A stretch of 5,801 nucleotides of DNA, taken from positions 1 through 5,801 of the forward strand of contig SPLB01000004.1 in NCBI GenBank assembly GCA_004566265.1, in the 5' to 3' direction. The stretch comes from Paracoccaceae bacterium (GTDB lineage: Bacteria > Pseudomonadota > Alphaproteobacteria > Rhodobacterales > Rhodobacteraceae). Both the position numbers and the translations under genes were made by a program. Shown here piece after piece: positions 1-5,441 of the stretch; the first letter of the stretch is position 1; each line of letters begins with the position of its first letter. Below the pieces are notes generated by a model. That model saw only the letters and a program-made list of their open reading frames with translations. It was not told the origin of the DNA and searched no databases.

Positions 1-683
1 ACGACGGCCCGAATGCGCTGCAGTTTTGCGGCAATGCTCTCAGAGACTGGGGTCGGCTCCGGCTCTGCCTCGGGGAAAACAATGTGATCTTCTTCAGAGG
101 TGGAGCTGGGATCCACCAGCGCGGCGTCGGCGCCCCAGGCGGCGGCCTCTGCGAAAGAGCCTTCGCCCCGAGAAGCTCTCGTGACTTCTGCTGTCGCGGT
201 TTTTTGTGCACCTTCAGCTGTGTCAACGGATGTTTCATCCGCTCGGCGCTGTACATCTCTGGTGGATCCGGCGTGCGCGGGCGCTCTAGAGGACGCCGTC
301 GCAGCCGCATCGCCGTCAATTCCCGCAGCAGAGGTGTTCTCAAGAGAAACAGGTCCCGAGGTGGGGGCGGCAGCCGTTGCGCGGGCTGGCTCGGTTTCAG
401 GTTCAGAAGTTTTCTTTGGTGCCAATGCTGGGGCCGTGCGCAGGTGGATCCCGTGGTCGCTGGTGTGTGCTTCAACCTGACGGGCAACCTCCTTTTGGGC
501 AATGCGTGCCAGCATTTCGGCATCCGGTTGCGGAGGTTCGGCACCAAAATAGCGGTCTTCAGCTGCGAGATCCCGGAAATACTCGGCAATGGACTTCATT
601 GTGTCGAACGAATCCTCGAACCCTTCGAGCGTGCAGGAAAACGTGCCATACGAAACGGTTAATACTTTGTTGTTCTGTACCAT
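1..683 (-). CDS. Conserved protein of unknown function, N-terminal part (runs off the left edge)
   Basis: The frame is open from an ATG at 683-681 to the window edge, giving 227 complete codons and no stop. Residues 1-70 look folded: a strand-rich start ([17 protein letters not shown], residues 6-22), then a helical stretch around [24 protein letters not shown] (24-47, quoted in part as a guide) and another helix near 56-72. From about residue 85 to 205 the chain is low-complexity, rich in Ala, Thr, Ser, Glu and Pro, and probably disordered. A basic helical piece ([11 protein letters not shown]) resumes at 217. From memory this N-terminus matches a protein found across Rhodobacteraceae with no established role and sometimes misnamed as CheA-like; I see no histidine-kinase motif. 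The ribosome site is weak (GAGG about 12 bases upstream). The gene is divergent from thiN. High confidence it is a gene, none on function. Confidence 0.85.
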   Translation of the reverse strand, partial: MVQNNKVLTVSYGTFSCTLEGFEDSFDTMKSIAEYFRDLAAEDRYFGAEPPQPDAEMLARIAQKEVARQVEAHTSDHGIHLRTAPALAPKKTSEPETEPARATAAAPTSGPVSLENTSAAGIDGDAAATASSRAPAHAGSTRDVQRRADETSVDTAEGAQKTATAEVTRASRGEGSFAEAAAWGADAALVDPSSTSEEDHIVFPEAEPEPTPVSESIAAKLQRIRAV

Positions 684-736
684 CTGTCAGCTCGCCCTCG
701 CCAAGTCCGCGTTCCTTACCCTAAGTGTATCATGGT

Positions 737-755
737 CGAATTCGGCCCGAATCCG
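737..755. repeat. Imperfect inverted repeat in the divergent thiN promoter region
   Basis: Two nine-base arms, 737-745 and 747-755, are complementary at eight of nine positions around a single central C at 746; the inner six pairs (ATTCGG/CCGAAT) are perfect. The tight centre suits a protein-binding site better than an RNA hairpin. It lies between the minus-strand gene starting at 683 and thiN starting at 822, so it could influence either. No known operator was recognised. Confidence 0.35.
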
Positions 756-760
756 TGTAA

Positions 761-789
761 TTGATCGTATTTTTTTGTGTTTAGATTGT
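761..789 (+). promoter_or_regulatory. Weak candidate promoter for thiN
   Basis: TTGATC at 761-766 could be a -35 element. It is followed 15-17 bases later by poor -10 candidates (TAGATT at 782-787 or GATTGT at 784-789). The spacer holds a run of seven T at 770-776, making this the most AT-rich part of the intergenic region. A start of transcription near 795 would leave a short leader before the ATG at 822. Spacing and position support it; the hexamers are far from consensus. No thiamine riboswitch-like structure was seen. Confidence 0.3.
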
Positions 790-821
790 GGCCAGCTCCG
801 AAATCCGCAAGTAATCAAAGT

Positions 822-1541
822 ATGACCTCTAAAATTGTTCAAACCAAGGATCCAGTTACCCTCGTCGGAGGCGGTGATCTGACCCAAAGCATTCTTGACG
901 AAGCTGTCGCCTTGGCACCAACCTTGGTGGCGGCTGATGGCGGCGCGGATCGGGTTTTATCCTTTGGCCTCAGGCCCGTCGCTGTGATCGGTGATCTAGA
1001 TTCCCTCAGCCCAACGGCCGGGCAAAGTCTCCCAGATGACAGCATCCATCACATCGCTGAACAGGAGACCACAGATTTCGACAAGGCGCTGCGGATGATT
1101 TCTGCGCCGATCGTTCTTGCTGTTGGATTTCTTGGTGGGCGTGTTGATCATCAATTGGCCGCATTGCACGTCCTTTCCAAAGGCCACGACAGCCCGTGCC
1201 TTTTGCTGGGCGCCACAGAGGTGATCTTTCATCTATCGCATCCAATTGCATTGCCTACGCGGGAGGATGATGTTGTGTCGCTGTTCCCGCTGCAGCCGAC
1301 GCGGGGCACTTCAACAGGGTTGGAATGGCCGATTGATGGGCTGGAGCTTTCACCGATGGGACAGATTGGCACGTCGAACCGAGCATTGGGGCCTGTCACA
1401 CTGACGCCAGGAGCCGCAGGGTTGTTGGTGATTGTACCACGCAGACTTTTGCAGGATGTGATCAGCGCACTCATGCAGGACCGCGTTTTACCCCTTGATG
1501 TGCGCACCACCCGCGCAGACCGGCAAAAATGCCAGCCTTGA
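822..1541 (+). CDS. thiN: Thiamine diphosphokinase (thiamine pyrophosphokinase)
   Basis: Predicted cytosolic enzyme of 239 residues that transfers pyrophosphate from ATP to thiamine, giving thiamine diphosphate and AMP. The family's N-terminal catalytic motifs are all present in order: a glycine loop LVGGG (14-18), AADGGAD (37-43), GDLDS (57-61), TTDFDKAL (83-90) and GGRVDHQLA (105-113). The conserved Asp residues of these motifs bind metal and nucleotide. The C-terminal half (about 140-225) corresponds to the beta-sandwich thiamine-binding domain, with the usual glycine-rich run near TPGAAGLLVIVPR. A longer frame begins at 777, but that start lies in the likely promoter and adds 15 residues not typical of the family; the ATG at 822 puts the conserved VTLVGGG near the N-terminus. 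The ribosome site is weak. No other thi genes are nearby, so it probably serves thiamine salvage as a single gene. Confidence 0.92.
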   Translation: MTSKIVQTKDPVTLVGGGDLTQSILDEAVALAPTLVAADGGADRVLSFGLRPVAVIGDLDSLSPTAGQSLPDDSIHHIAEQETTDFDKALRMISAPIVLAVGFLGGRVDHQLAALHVLSKGHDSPCLLLGATEVIFHLSHPIALPTREDDVVSLFPLQPTRGTSTGLEWPIDGLELSPMGQIGTSNRALGPVTLTPGAAGLLVIVPRRLLQDVISALMQDRVLPLDVRTTRADRQKCQP

Positions 1542-1761
1542 AGGTAGGGCCAAAGGCGGGAAGCACATTGGGTAGATCCCCAAAGACTATCTCGTCCGGT
1601 AATACCGCGACGGGGATTTCAAGTTATCGCTTAGAGGTCTGCTTCGCAGTTGGCATAAACCGCTGGCTCCACGTCATCAGCAGATGCGCAAAAAGGACCC
1701 AACACGCCGGTTGCCGCCAGGGTGTATTTGCCCAAAATGACAGTCAGGGTCCAAAGTGGTG
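1542..1761. other. Intergenic gap with no supported gene
   Basis: This stretch separates the convergent ends of thiN and the WYL regulator. The plus-strand frame through it (ATG at 1529, 78 codons) overlaps thiN, has odd composition and resembles nothing I know. On the minus strand two short pieces read more like protein: one of about 45 codons just past the regulator's stop, and one at about 1541-1630 reading EIPVAVLPDEIVFGDLPNVL and onward. They are in different frames with stops between them. No clear terminator hairpin with a T-tract was seen for either flanking gene. Confidence 0.5.
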
Positions 1762-2433
1762 TTAATGGTATGGAGTGTAGTCTTGCAGGCGTTTTCCGGG
1801 TTCATCCACAAAAAGCTCTGGCAAGGGGGCGGCTGTTTCAATGAGGTCAACTCGAAAGACGCGAAATCCCTCGCGCAGTTCGCACCAGGCAGTCAAAGTC
1901 CAAACGCGCCCCCAATATTCCATGTGCAGGGGGCGAATAACTCGCTCAGTCAGCGCTCCGTCCAACCTGCAATAGTTGAGGCGCAACTTCTGACGCGCTT
2001 TGATTGCGGCGCGTAGAACCGACATATGGGCAAAGCCTCGGGTGGCATTGGCAAAAGGGTAGACCGCGAACTTCCATTGTTCGGCTTCGTTGATTGTTTC
2101 GGTTGGCAGAACCGCATCTACTTTGGAGGCCAGCGACTGCGCGGCCCGTTTTAGGTCAGGATCTGCTGCTTCGCCAACAATTGCCATTCCCAGATGCAGG
2201 GCTTCCAGCTCCTCCACGGTCAGCGTAACCGGGGGCAGGGTGATTGCCTCGCGCACCATATAGCCCACGCCGCGTTCGCCTTCGACCGGCACGCCCGAGG
2301 CCACCAGCGTGTCCATGTCGCGATAGATGGTGCGGACTGACACCTCAAGACGCGCGGCAATGTCCTGCGCGCGGTGCAGTTTGCCGTCGCGCAGGATCTG
2401 GATGATTTCAAAAAGGCGGTCAGTGCGGCGCAT
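1762..2433 (-). CDS. YafY-family transcriptional regulator (DeoR-type HTH plus WYL domain)
   Basis: A 223-residue DNA-binding regulator. Residues 1-60 form a winged helix-turn-helix of the HTH_11/DeoR type; the recognition segment is AQDIAARLEVSVRTIYRDMD (22-41), with the wing at GERGVGYMV (52-60). Residues 66-125 are the helical linker typical of YafY proteins. Residues about 134-203 form the WYL sensor domain; its name motif appears as W-T-L (VWTLTAWCELR, 177-187) rather than W-Y-L, followed by FRVFRVDLI (190-198). The length is normal for the compact YafY type and the C-terminus (FVDEPGK...) looks intact. The ATG at 2433 starts directly at the conserved RRTDRLFEI. It lies 53 bases downstream of the ABM-fold gene on the same strand, so the two are probably co-transcribed and the regulator likely acts on the palindrome upstream of both. 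The ligand is unknown. Confidence 0.92.
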   Translation of the reverse strand: MRRTDRLFEIIQILRDGKLHRAQDIAARLEVSVRTIYRDMDTLVASGVPVEGERGVGYMVREAITLPPVTLTVEELEALHLGMAIVGEAADPDLKRAAQSLASKVDAVLPTETINEAEQWKFAVYPFANATRGFAHMSVLRAAIKARQKLRLNYCRLDGALTERVIRPLHMEYWGRVWTLTAWCELREGFRVFRVDLIETAAPLPELFVDEPGKRLQDYTPYH

Positions 2434-2486
2434 GGGACCTAGCTTTTGCGCGGCTTGGCGCCGGGGTCAACCGCCATTGGGAGGGC

Positions 2487-2807
2487 CTACGCCGCTGACG
2501 ACCACAGTTTGGTCTCATGCCACATTTGTAGCGTGCTACCGTCGATCATCCCCATAATCGCCTGTGCATATTCATTTTTCGGGAAGGCTTTGGCCGCAGC
2601 CTGAGCGCTGTCCATATCCGCCCAGGTGACATAATCGGTCCAGGTTCCGTCTTCTGCCAGCGACAGGGCGCGGGCGCGAAAACCCGGCTGCGCCTGCACG
2701 AAAGCATCGGTCTTTGCGCAGGCTGCGACATAGTCTTCTTGTGTTACGCCTGGAATCAGTTTGAACCGGACCAGCTCAATCACTGCGGTCTTTTGTGAGG
2801 TGTTCAT
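2487..2807 (-). CDS. ABM-type dimeric alpha-beta-barrel protein (antibiotic biosynthesis monooxygenase-like)
   Basis: A 106-residue single-domain protein. The pattern is that of the ferredoxin-like ABM fold: strand (AVIELVRFKL, 8-17), a helix after PGVTQEDYVAAC (19-30), strand and turn around QPGFRARALSLAEDG (40-54), strand WTDYVTWAD (56-64), helix SAQAAAKAFPKNEYAQAIMG (67-86), and a last strand STLQMWHETKLW (91-102). Family members include small oxygenases of quinones and polyketides and heme-degrading enzymes, but many have no known substrate, so the enzymatic name is only a family label. An upstream in-frame ATG at 2852 would overlap the operator arm; the ATG at 2807 has a good ribosome site (AAAGGA, seven bases away) and is preferred. 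It is the first gene of a unit with the WYL regulator and is probably the regulator's main target. Confidence 0.85.
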   Translation of the reverse strand: MNTSQKTAVIELVRFKLIPGVTQEDYVAACAKTDAFVQAQPGFRARALSLAEDGTWTDYVTWADMDSAQAAAKAFPKNEYAQAIMGMIDGSTLQMWHETKLWSSAA

Positions 2808-2814
2808 CGTCGTA

Positions 2815-2820
2815 TCCTTT
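2815..2820 (-). promoter_or_regulatory. Ribosome binding site deciding the ABM gene start
   Basis: AAAGGA on the minus strand lies seven bases before the ATG at 2807. The longer frame starting at 2852 has no comparable site and would place 15 poorly conserved residues (MLNRRHHKRQTKDTT) before the folded domain. Confidence 0.7.
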
Positions 2821-2848
2821 GTTTGACGTTTGTGATGCCGCCGGTTTA

Positions 2849-2877
2849 ACAAGAGGCAACTGACATAAACCTGTCAG
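2849..2877 (-). promoter_or_regulatory. Weak candidate promoter of the ABM-WYL unit
   Basis: Reading the minus strand, CTGACA (2877-2872) could be a -35 box and TCTTGT (2854-2849) a poor -10, with a 17-base spacer. If so, both arms of the palindrome at 2854-2883 lie inside or next to the promoter, which is the geometry expected for repression. The -10 match is weak. Confidence 0.35.
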
Positions 2878-2883
2878 TTGCCT
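2854..2883. promoter_or_regulatory. Perfect 12-bp inverted repeat, probable operator of the WYL regulator
   Basis: AGGCAACTGACA (2854-2865) and its exact reverse complement TGTCAGTTGCCT (2872-2883) flank a six-base AT-rich centre (TAAACC). A perfect 12-bp match at this spacing is very unlikely by chance in a short intergenic region. It sits 46 bases upstream of the ABM gene, which is co-oriented with a YafY-type regulator. Half-site spacing is about 18 bases centre to centre, suitable for a dimer. No T-tract follows on either strand, so it is not a standard terminator. It could also affect the tat promoter about 65 bases away. Confidence 0.75.
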
Positions 2884-2928
2884 TCAGGTGCGCTGAAATC
2901 TTCTGGATTTCTGAAGTGTTTTGCGACC

Positions 2929-2962
2929 GTCGCGCTCACGCAGCCTTTGCGTAGGGCGCGAC
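2929..2962 (+). repeat. Two-part GC-rich hairpin in the tat leader/promoter region
   Basis: Outer arms GTCGCGC (2929-2935) and GCGCGAC (2956-2962) are perfectly complementary. Nested within them, ACGCA (2938-2942) pairs with TGCGT (2948-2952) around a five-base loop. Only two bases on one side and three on the other are unpaired between the stems, giving 12 pairs in one hairpin. No T-tract follows on either strand. It overlaps the possible -35 box of the tat promoter, so it may be a protein site, or an RNA element if transcription starts farther upstream. Confidence 0.5.
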
Positions 2963-2975
2963 TGCAGCCTATGTC
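2947..2975 (+). promoter_or_regulatory. Weak candidate promoter for tatABC
   Basis: TTGCGT (2947-2952) and TATGTC (2970-2975) stand 17 bases apart, about 75 bases before the tatA start. Spacing is ideal, but each hexamer matches only about half of the sigma-70 consensus. It is the best candidate I see between the palindrome and tatA. Confidence 0.3.
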
Positions 2976-3037
2976 TGGAGGCAGAGAAACGAATTTACGG
3001 GTCGGCATTCGCCGTTATTTGCAGTGTGGCCCGATCA

Positions 3038-3043
3038 GAAAGG
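3038..3043 (+). promoter_or_regulatory. Ribosome binding site of tatA
   Basis: GAAAGG lies eight bases before the ATG at 3052. It selects that start over the in-frame ATG at 2878, which would add 58 residues with no resemblance to any TatA. Confidence 0.7.
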
Positions 3044-3051
3044 CAAAGAAC

Positions 3052-3267
3052 ATGCTTAACAATATTGGTCTTCCGGGTCTTCTTCTTATCGCGGTTGTGG
3101 TGCTCGTACTGTTTGGACGTGGCAAAATCTCATCCCTGATGGGCGAGGTTGGAAAAGGCATTACCGCGTTCAAGAAAGGCGTAAATGACAGCACCAAAGA
3201 GCTGGAAGAAGAAACGGCGGACGCGGCCAAGGACGTTACCCCCGCCGCCGAAAAAGACAAGGCGTAA
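3052..3267 (+). CDS. tatA: Sec-independent protein translocase subunit TatA
   Basis: A 71-residue inner-membrane protein, the pore-forming or membrane-weakening subunit of the twin-arginine translocase, which moves folded proteins across the cytoplasmic membrane. A short N-terminal membrane helix (about 5-21, [17 protein letters not shown]) ends in the conserved FG hinge (F21-G22). The amphipathic helix follows ([19 protein letters not shown], 25-43) with the conserved Phe at 40. The tail from 45 is acidic and charged. Length is within the TatA range, toward the short end. The polar residue that E. coli TatA carries in the membrane helix (Gln8) is replaced by Gly9 at the aligned place. First gene of the tat operon, six bases before tatB. 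Confidence 0.95.
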   Translation: MLNNIGLPGLLLIAVVVLVLFGRGKISSLMGEVGKGITAFKKGVNDSTKELEEETADAAKDVTPAAEKDKA

Positions 3268-3273
3268 TCCCTT

Positions 3274-3804
3274 ATGTTCGATCTCGGCATGACCGAGCTG
3301 ATGGTCATCGGCATTGTTGCCCTGATCGTCGTCGGACCAAAGGATTTGCCCAAGCTGTTCCAGAACGTCGGCCGTTTTGTTGGTCGCGCCCGGGGCATGG
3401 CGCGCGAATTTTCCCGCGCCATGGAAGACGCCGCCGACCAGTCTGGCGTGAAAGACAGCGTGAGTGACATGCAAAAGGTGTTGAAAACCGCCTCCAACCC
3501 GATGGGCGCTGCCTTTGATGGGGTCAAGCAAGCCGCGCAAGACGTTAAGAATTCGGTCGATCCGACCAAATTCGACCCGGACAGCGAAACCGGTAAGCTG
3601 GCGGCAGAGCGCGCACAAAGCGCCAAGAAAATCCAAGCGGCCACGGCCCGTGCCGCCGCCGAGCGCAAGGCACGCGAGGCAGAGGACGCCATGGCAACAG
3701 CGGAAAAATATGAGGCGGAGTTGGTCGAAGCCAAGGCACCTGAACCGATACTGGAAGCAGAGGCCCAGACGTCAGCGCCATCGAAGGATGACAGCACAAT
3801 ATGA
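3274..3804 (+). CDS. tatB: Sec-independent protein translocase subunit TatB
   Basis: A 176-residue inner-membrane subunit that, with TatC, forms the receptor for twin-arginine signal peptides. The N-terminus [20 protein letters not shown] is diagnostic of TatB, including the conserved Glu8 in the membrane helix (about 5-20). Gly21-Pro22 form the hinge, and a long amphipathic helix runs from about 24 to 55 ([20 protein letters not shown]). The tail to the C-terminus is Ala/Glu/Lys-rich; residues about 115-160 look like a continuous charged helix or coiled coil. Length is close to the 171 residues of E. coli TatB. The start is six bases after the tatA stop with no strong ribosome site of its own, and its stop overlaps the tatC start by four bases (ATGA), so the three genes are probably translationally coupled. 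Confidence 0.95.
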   Translation: MFDLGMTELMVIGIVALIVVGPKDLPKLFQNVGRFVGRARGMAREFSRAMEDAADQSGVKDSVSDMQKVLKTASNPMGAAFDGVKQAAQDVKNSVDPTKFDPDSETGKLAAERAQSAKKIQAATARAAAERKAREAEDAMATAEKYEAELVEAKAPEPILEAEAQTSAPSKDDSTI

Positions 3805-4688
3805 GCCAAAGCGACGATATTGAAGACTCCGCAGCGCCGCTGATTGAGCATCTGGCAGAGCTGCGCACGCGGCTGATCCGCTCGGTCCTTGCCTTTATCG
3901 TAGGCATTGTTCTGGCGTTCACCGTGGCAGAGCCAATCCTGCAGTTTCTGCTGCAGCCGATTGAGGCAAGCCTGCGGGCGCTGGGTGACCCGTCGCCAAC
4001 GCTGCAGTACACCTCGCCGCAGGAATATCTGTTCACGCTGTTCCGCATTTCTATGGTCTTTGGTTTTGCACTATCCTTCCCGGTGATTGGCCATCAGCTG
4101 TGGCGGTTTGTTGCGCCGGGGCTGTACAAAAGCGAAAAGGGGGCGTTTCTTCCGTTCCTGATCGCGTCGCCCTTCATGTTTATGCTGGGTGCGGCCTTTG
4201 CGCAGTTTGTGGTGACCCCGCTGGCCATGCAGTTTTTCTTGGGCTTTGCGGATGTAGCTTCGGTCTTTGCTAACCTGCTGCAGGGCAGGGTTGAGGAGGC
4301 GCGGCTGGATGTTGCTGTGGTTCCAGAGACAGCCGATGGTGTGAAAATCACCTTTTTTGGCAAGGTGAACGAAAGCCTTGATATTACGCTCAAGTTCATC
4401 ATGGCGTTTGGCCTGTGTTTCCAGCTCCCTGTTCTATTGACCTTAATGGGCAAGGCCGGCTTAGTCACAGCTGAGGGTCTTGGTGGTGTGCGCAAATACG
4501 CGATGGTCGGTATTTTGGTGCTGGCAGCATTGGTGACTCCACCGGATGTTGTTACGCAGCTGATCCTGTTCACCGTGGTCTATGGCCTCTATGAAGTGTC
4601 GATCTTCCTTGTGGCTCGGGTTGAAAAGAAACGCGAAGCTAAGCTGCGGGCCGACGGCTACTACGATGATGAGGTCGGGGGCGGTTAA
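3801..4688 (+). CDS. tatC: Sec-independent protein translocase subunit TatC
   Basis: A 295-residue polytopic membrane protein, the core twin-arginine signal-peptide receptor. The N-terminal motif [15 protein letters not shown] (14-28) carries Glu20, equivalent to E. coli Glu15. Other functional positions are kept: Pro53 (E. coli Pro48), the [12 protein letters not shown] run with Phe103 and Glu112 (Phe94, Glu103), and VTPPDVVTQ with Asp249 and Gln253 (Asp211, Gln215). Six membrane segments fit near 27-47, 76-98, 117-143, 195-218, 231-246 and 250-271. The loop between segments three and four is about 29 residues longer than in E. coli. E. coli Glu170 (FEVP) is Gln208 here (FQLP). The ATG lies in the ATGA overlap with tatB. 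The reading frame is intact; an IS remnant begins nine bases after its stop, where serS would be usual. Confidence 0.97.
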   Translation: MSQSDDIEDSAAPLIEHLAELRTRLIRSVLAFIVGIVLAFTVAEPILQFLLQPIEASLRALGDPSPTLQYTSPQEYLFTLFRISMVFGFALSFPVIGHQLWRFVAPGLYKSEKGAFLPFLIASPFMFMLGAAFAQFVVTPLAMQFFLGFADVASVFANLLQGRVEEARLDVAVVPETADGVKITFFGKVNESLDITLKFIMAFGLCFQLPVLLTLMGKAGLVTAEGLGGVRKYAMVGILVLAALVTPPDVVTQLILFTVVYGLYEVSIFLVARVEKKREAKLRADGYYDDEVGGG

Positions 4689-4697
4689 GCGGCTCTT

Positions 4698-4720
4698 GGA
4701 GACTATCCTGAATTTTGTGC
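4698..4720 (+). repeat. Putative left terminal inverted repeat of the IS256-family remnant
   Basis: The sequence beginning GGAGACTATCCTGAATTTTG at 4698 has the look of IS256-type ends (a GA-rich tip, then TCCTGAATTTTGTGC) and stands at the usual distance of a few dozen bases before the transposase ATG. The matching right repeat is not in the window, so the exact tip is uncertain by a few bases. Confidence 0.5.
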
Positions 4721-5365
4721 GCTGGCGTGGTAGCTCTGAGATGAGGCGACCCACGCATGAGCATCGACAAAGACCTTTGGGATTACTTGATGGAAGGCCG
4801 ACAGCCTGGTGACCTGTTCGGCAAGGACGGGATTTTGCAGGAGCTGACGAAGGCGTTGGCGGAACGTGCTTTGAGCACCGAATTGGACGCGCATCTGACC
4901 GAAGAACGGGCCGATCCGCCGCCTGAAGGCGCGAATCAGCCACCAAACAGGCGTAACGGCAGCAGCCAGAAGACGGTGATAACGGAGAGCGGCAAGATCA
5001 TACTGGACATTCCCCGTGACCGGAACGGCAGCTTTGATCCGTTGCTGATCGCCAAGTGTCAGCGGCGTTTTCCGGAGTTCTCTACCCAGATCATCAGCAT
5101 GTACCCACGCGGTATGACGACCCGTGAGATCCAGGGCCACATAGAGGAGATCTATGGAGTTAAGGCCTCGCCCAGCCTGATCTCGGCGATCACCGACGCC
5201 GTTATGGAGGAAGTCACCGCTTGGCAGAAGGGACCACTGGAGCCGTGCTATCCGGTGGTGTTCATGGATGCGATCCGGGTCAATATCCGCGGCTATGGGG
5301 CGGTGTCGGACAAGGCGGTCTTCGCTGCCCTGGCCATCCTGCTATACGGAACACGTGACTTACTG
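4698..5365 (+). mobile_element. Truncated IS256-family insertion sequence (left part only)
   Basis: The left end appears at about 4698, nine bases after the tatC stop, and is followed by a transposase starting at 4757. Homology to IS256 transposases stops near 5365, after about half of the usual reading frame, and no reverse-complement copy of the left terminus occurs between there and the window end. Complete IS256 elements are about 1.3 kb, so roughly half is gone. The remnant cannot move by itself, although its left end might still be recognised by a related transposase elsewhere. Boundaries are inferred: left from terminal sequence, right from loss of protein similarity. Confidence 0.75.
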
Positions 5366-5422
5366 AGATTTGCCGGGCGCAGGTCACCGAGCCCGGTCTT
5401 TTCAACAGCTACTTCCCTATGA
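4757..5422 (+). pseudogene. IS256-family transposase, C-terminal half missing
   Basis: The frame encodes 221 residues against about 400 for intact IS256 (Transposase_mut) proteins. Residues 1-203 follow the family: an N-terminal helical region, GRQPGDLFGKDGILQELTKA (14-33), the DNA-binding block QRRFPEFSTQIISMYPRGMT (102-121) with TTREIQGHIEEIYG, and the first catalytic Asp171 in VVFMDAIRVNIRG. The run ALAILLYGTRDLL (191-203) already departs from the usual LPDGTRD. Beyond residue 203 the 18 codons to the stop are unrelated. The second Asp (normally in a V-DGLKG motif) and the catalytic Glu are absent, so the protein cannot catalyse transposition. A GAGG ten bases upstream may serve as ribosome site. 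The truncation looks like a deletion junction near 5366, not a point mutation. Confidence 0.85.
5373..5402 (+). terminator. Candidate rho-independent terminator, plus strand
   Basis: CCGGGC (5373-5378) pairs perfectly with GCCCGG (5391-5396) around a 12-base loop and is followed at once by TCTTTT (5397-5402). The T-tract is on the plus side only, so it would stop rightward transcription before the convergent small gene ending at 5442. It lies just after the IS junction with no intact plus-strand gene of its own, and may be left from a deleted neighbour. The six-pair stem and long loop make it a moderate candidate. Confidence 0.45.
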
Positions 5423-5441
5423 AAACGGTTTGGCTGGGATC

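Noticed and set aside
84..662. Plus-strand open frames of 192 and 126 codons (84-662 and 100-480)
   Set aside because: They are antisense to the minus-strand gene at 1-683, whose translation is family-like. Their own proteins are Arg/Gly/Ser/Cys-rich nonsense without a ribosome site.
684..690. CTGTCAG next to the left gene's start as a second WYL operator half-site
   Set aside because: It is a single seven-base match with no inverted partner at the right spacing, so it is probably chance.
777..821. Longer start for thiN
   Set aside because: The ATG at 777 lies within the likely promoter and adds 15 residues absent from the family; the ATG at 822 fits.
684..821. Thiamine (TPP) riboswitch before thiN
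   Set aside because: No recognisable TPP-element core or multi-stem layout is present, and the likely leader is only about 30 bases.
1529..1765. 78-codon plus-strand frame after thiN
   Set aside because: It overlaps the thiN end, lacks a ribosome site and has no recognisable or globular-looking sequence.
2854..2883. The 12-bp palindrome as a transcription terminator
   Set aside because: It lies at the 5' side of both flanking genes and no T-tract follows on either strand.
3015..3851. Minus-strand open frame of 278 codons across tatA and tatB
   Set aside because: Composition is Ser/Ala-rich shadow coding opposite two unmistakable tat genes; such antisense frames are common in GC-rich DNA.
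3130..4048. Other antisense frames over tatB and tatC (3130-3636, 3545-4048, 4094-4573, 4461-4946)
   Set aside because: All lie opposite clearly coding sequence, and none shows a domain or start signal.
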